A stretch of DNA of 5,902 nt from an archaeon (GTDB lineage Archaea > Nanobdellota > Nanobdellia > SCGC-AAA011-G17 > GW2011-AR18), in NCBI GenBank assembly GCA_023245385.1, contig JAHFKM010000043.1, positions 1-5,902 on the forward strand, read 5' to 3'. The translations under genes were made by a program, and so were the position numbers. Each line of letters opens with the position of its first letter. Positions within the stretch are counted from its first letter, which is position 1. Shown piece by piece: positions 4,962 through 5,902 of this stretch. The notes under the pieces were generated by a model. The model was not told where the DNA came from. It was given only the letters and a program-made list of their open reading frames with translations, and searched no databases.

Positions 4962-5902
4962 ATGGTAAAGATATCTTTTTTAATCGCGGCACATAATGAA
5001 GAAAAAATTATCAGAGGAGCTTTAGAAAATCTTTCTAAACTCCCTTACGATTCTTACGAGGTTCTTCTCGGACTTGACGGCTGCTCAGACGGAACACTTT
5101 CCATCGTTCAAGAATATCAAAAGAAACAAGCTCACATTTTCAAATACTACAAACTCAACGAACGCAAAGGAAAACCCGCAGTCATCAACAACATCATCCT
5201 CCATGCACGAGGAGACATTATCATCATCCACGACGCAGACTGGATCTTCACCGTTCACAAAAAAGAAGACCTCCAAGAACTCGTCTCCTGGTTTGACGAT
5301 CCCCAACTCGGCGGTATTGTAGAATCCTACCCTATCGAATACGAAAAAGAACTCTTAGAAAAAAGCAAAGACTTAGCCTTCTTAGCATCAGCCTGGGGAA
5401 GCTACTACTGGCTAGAATTCATGAAGAAAAAATTCACCCTCCGAAAAGACGGAGCACTCTACGTCAATCCTGAAAGCAAAAACTTCCCCTTCCTCTGCAA
5501 CATTTTCAGAAAAGAACTCTACTCCTTCAATGAAACACTCGCAGACGATTTCGAACGACCACTCGACATCCTCCAAAAAAAATACACCCTCCGCGTTCTC
5601 GACAATCCCCAACAACCCCGCATGATCGCAGGCTACGCCTATCAAAGTTTCAAAGACTTAAAAAAACAAAAAACCCGAACCGCACTCGCACGCGAACAAC
5701 TCTTCAAAAAATACAATCTGAACGTAACTACTAGAAATTTTTATTTACCAATGTTCCTCTATGCAAGCACACGCATGTGGACAAGCTTCAACATCAAAAC
5801 AATCACCGCAACTACCACCTGGCTTCTCTTTACCGTTTATGGAACTTTAAAAAACAAATTCACTTCAAAAAAAATAGACACCAAAACAGGATGGCTGATG
5901 AG
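4962..5902 (+). CDS. GT2 family glycosyltransferase, 3' end beyond the window
   Basis: An open frame of 313 codons runs from ATG 4962 to the window edge without a stop. The GT2 motifs are clear: ISFLIAAHNEEKII (4-17), D39-G-C-S-D43-G-T, ERKGKPAVIN (67-76), the metal-binding D91-A-D93 in IIHDADW, and a probable catalytic acidic motif ADDFERPLDIL (194-204). N-P-Q-Q-P-R220 follows, at the place of the QxxRW motif of processive GT2 enzymes. A weakly hydrophobic stretch at about 280-294 may be a membrane anchor near the C-terminus. It is unlike the ALG5-like neighbour and more like the polymer- or chain-extending GT2 group; substrate unknown. Codon use differs from the upstream genes: from about 5040 on most codons end in C (ATC, CTC, AAC, TTC, GAC), while the first 26 codons and about residues 255-264 are AT-rich. 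Confidence 0.85.
   Translation, partial: MVKISFLIAAHNEEKIIRGALENLSKLPYDSYEVLLGLDGCSDGTLSIVQEYQKKQAHIFKYYKLNERKGKPAVINNIILHARGDIIIIHDADWIFTVHKKEDLQELVSWFDDPQLGGIVESYPIEYEKELLEKSKDLAFLASAWGSYYWLEFMKKKFTLRKDGALYVNPESKNFPFLCNIFRKELYSFNETLADDFERPLDILQKKYTLRVLDNPQQPRMIAGYAYQSFKDLKKQKTRTALAREQLFKKYNLNVTTRNFYLPMFLYASTRMWTSFNIKTITATTTWLLFTVYGTLKNKFTSKKIDTKTGWLM

Noticed and set aside
5074..5645. Open frames at 5074-5322 (+), 5085-5306 (-) and 5412-5645 (-)
   Set aside because: They are shadows of the GT2 gene starting at 4962, which has no stop inside the window. Its C-ending codons remove stops on the other frames.

Overview
The window looks like part of an AT-rich archaeal genome. The composition, the compact gene packing and the gene types suggest a DPANN-like lineage such as Woesearchaeota or Pacearchaeota, but that rank is a guess. 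Four things point to archaea. The GlcNAc-1-phosphate transferase is of the eukaryote/archaeal ALG7/AglH type, not the MraY/WecA type. TATA boxes with purine-rich BRE-like elements sit about 24-30 nt before several start codons, which implies leaderless or near-leaderless mRNAs. Where a Shine-Dalgarno sequence is used, it matches the archaeal 16S tail. The glycosyltransferase and flippase set fits archaeal lipid-linked glycan assembly.

Left part (1-480). The minus strand carries the N-terminal 49 residues of an IS200/IS605-type TnpB, cut by the window edge. It has a GTG start, a full AGGAGGTG Shine-Dalgarno and a TATA box further upstream. Between it and the next gene lie about 330 bases without a convincing gene. 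This stretch is not featureless. It holds a GC-rich pair of alternative hairpins next to a palindromic TATA box, a 9-bp AT-rich hairpin, and a GC-rich block of four adjacent hairpins (397-469) that could be a structured RNA or a remnant of a transposon right end.

Small divergent gene (478-630, minus). This is a 50-residue, single-helix membrane protein recognisable as a DUF5989-type protein. It is divergent from a GT-C glycosyltransferase (708-1850, plus) with GT39/ArnT-like motifs.

Glycan operon (1944-4922, plus). Three genes overlap in sequence: a UDP-GlcNAc:polyprenyl-phosphate GlcNAc-1-P transferase, a Wzx/MATE-like oligosaccharide flippase, and a dolichyl-phosphate glucosyltransferase/DPM1-like GT2. 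Together they cover loading of the first sugar on the lipid carrier, export of the lipid-linked glycan, and production of polyprenyl-phosphate sugar. The last of these is the donor type used by GT-C enzymes such as the one encoded at 708-1850.

Right end (4962 onward, plus). A second, different GT2 glycosyltransferase with its own promoter runs off the window. It is 313 codons long without a stop and shows clearly different codon usage (C-ending codons) from its neighbours. Overall the window is a surface-glycan / N-glycan assembly locus next to a transposon.
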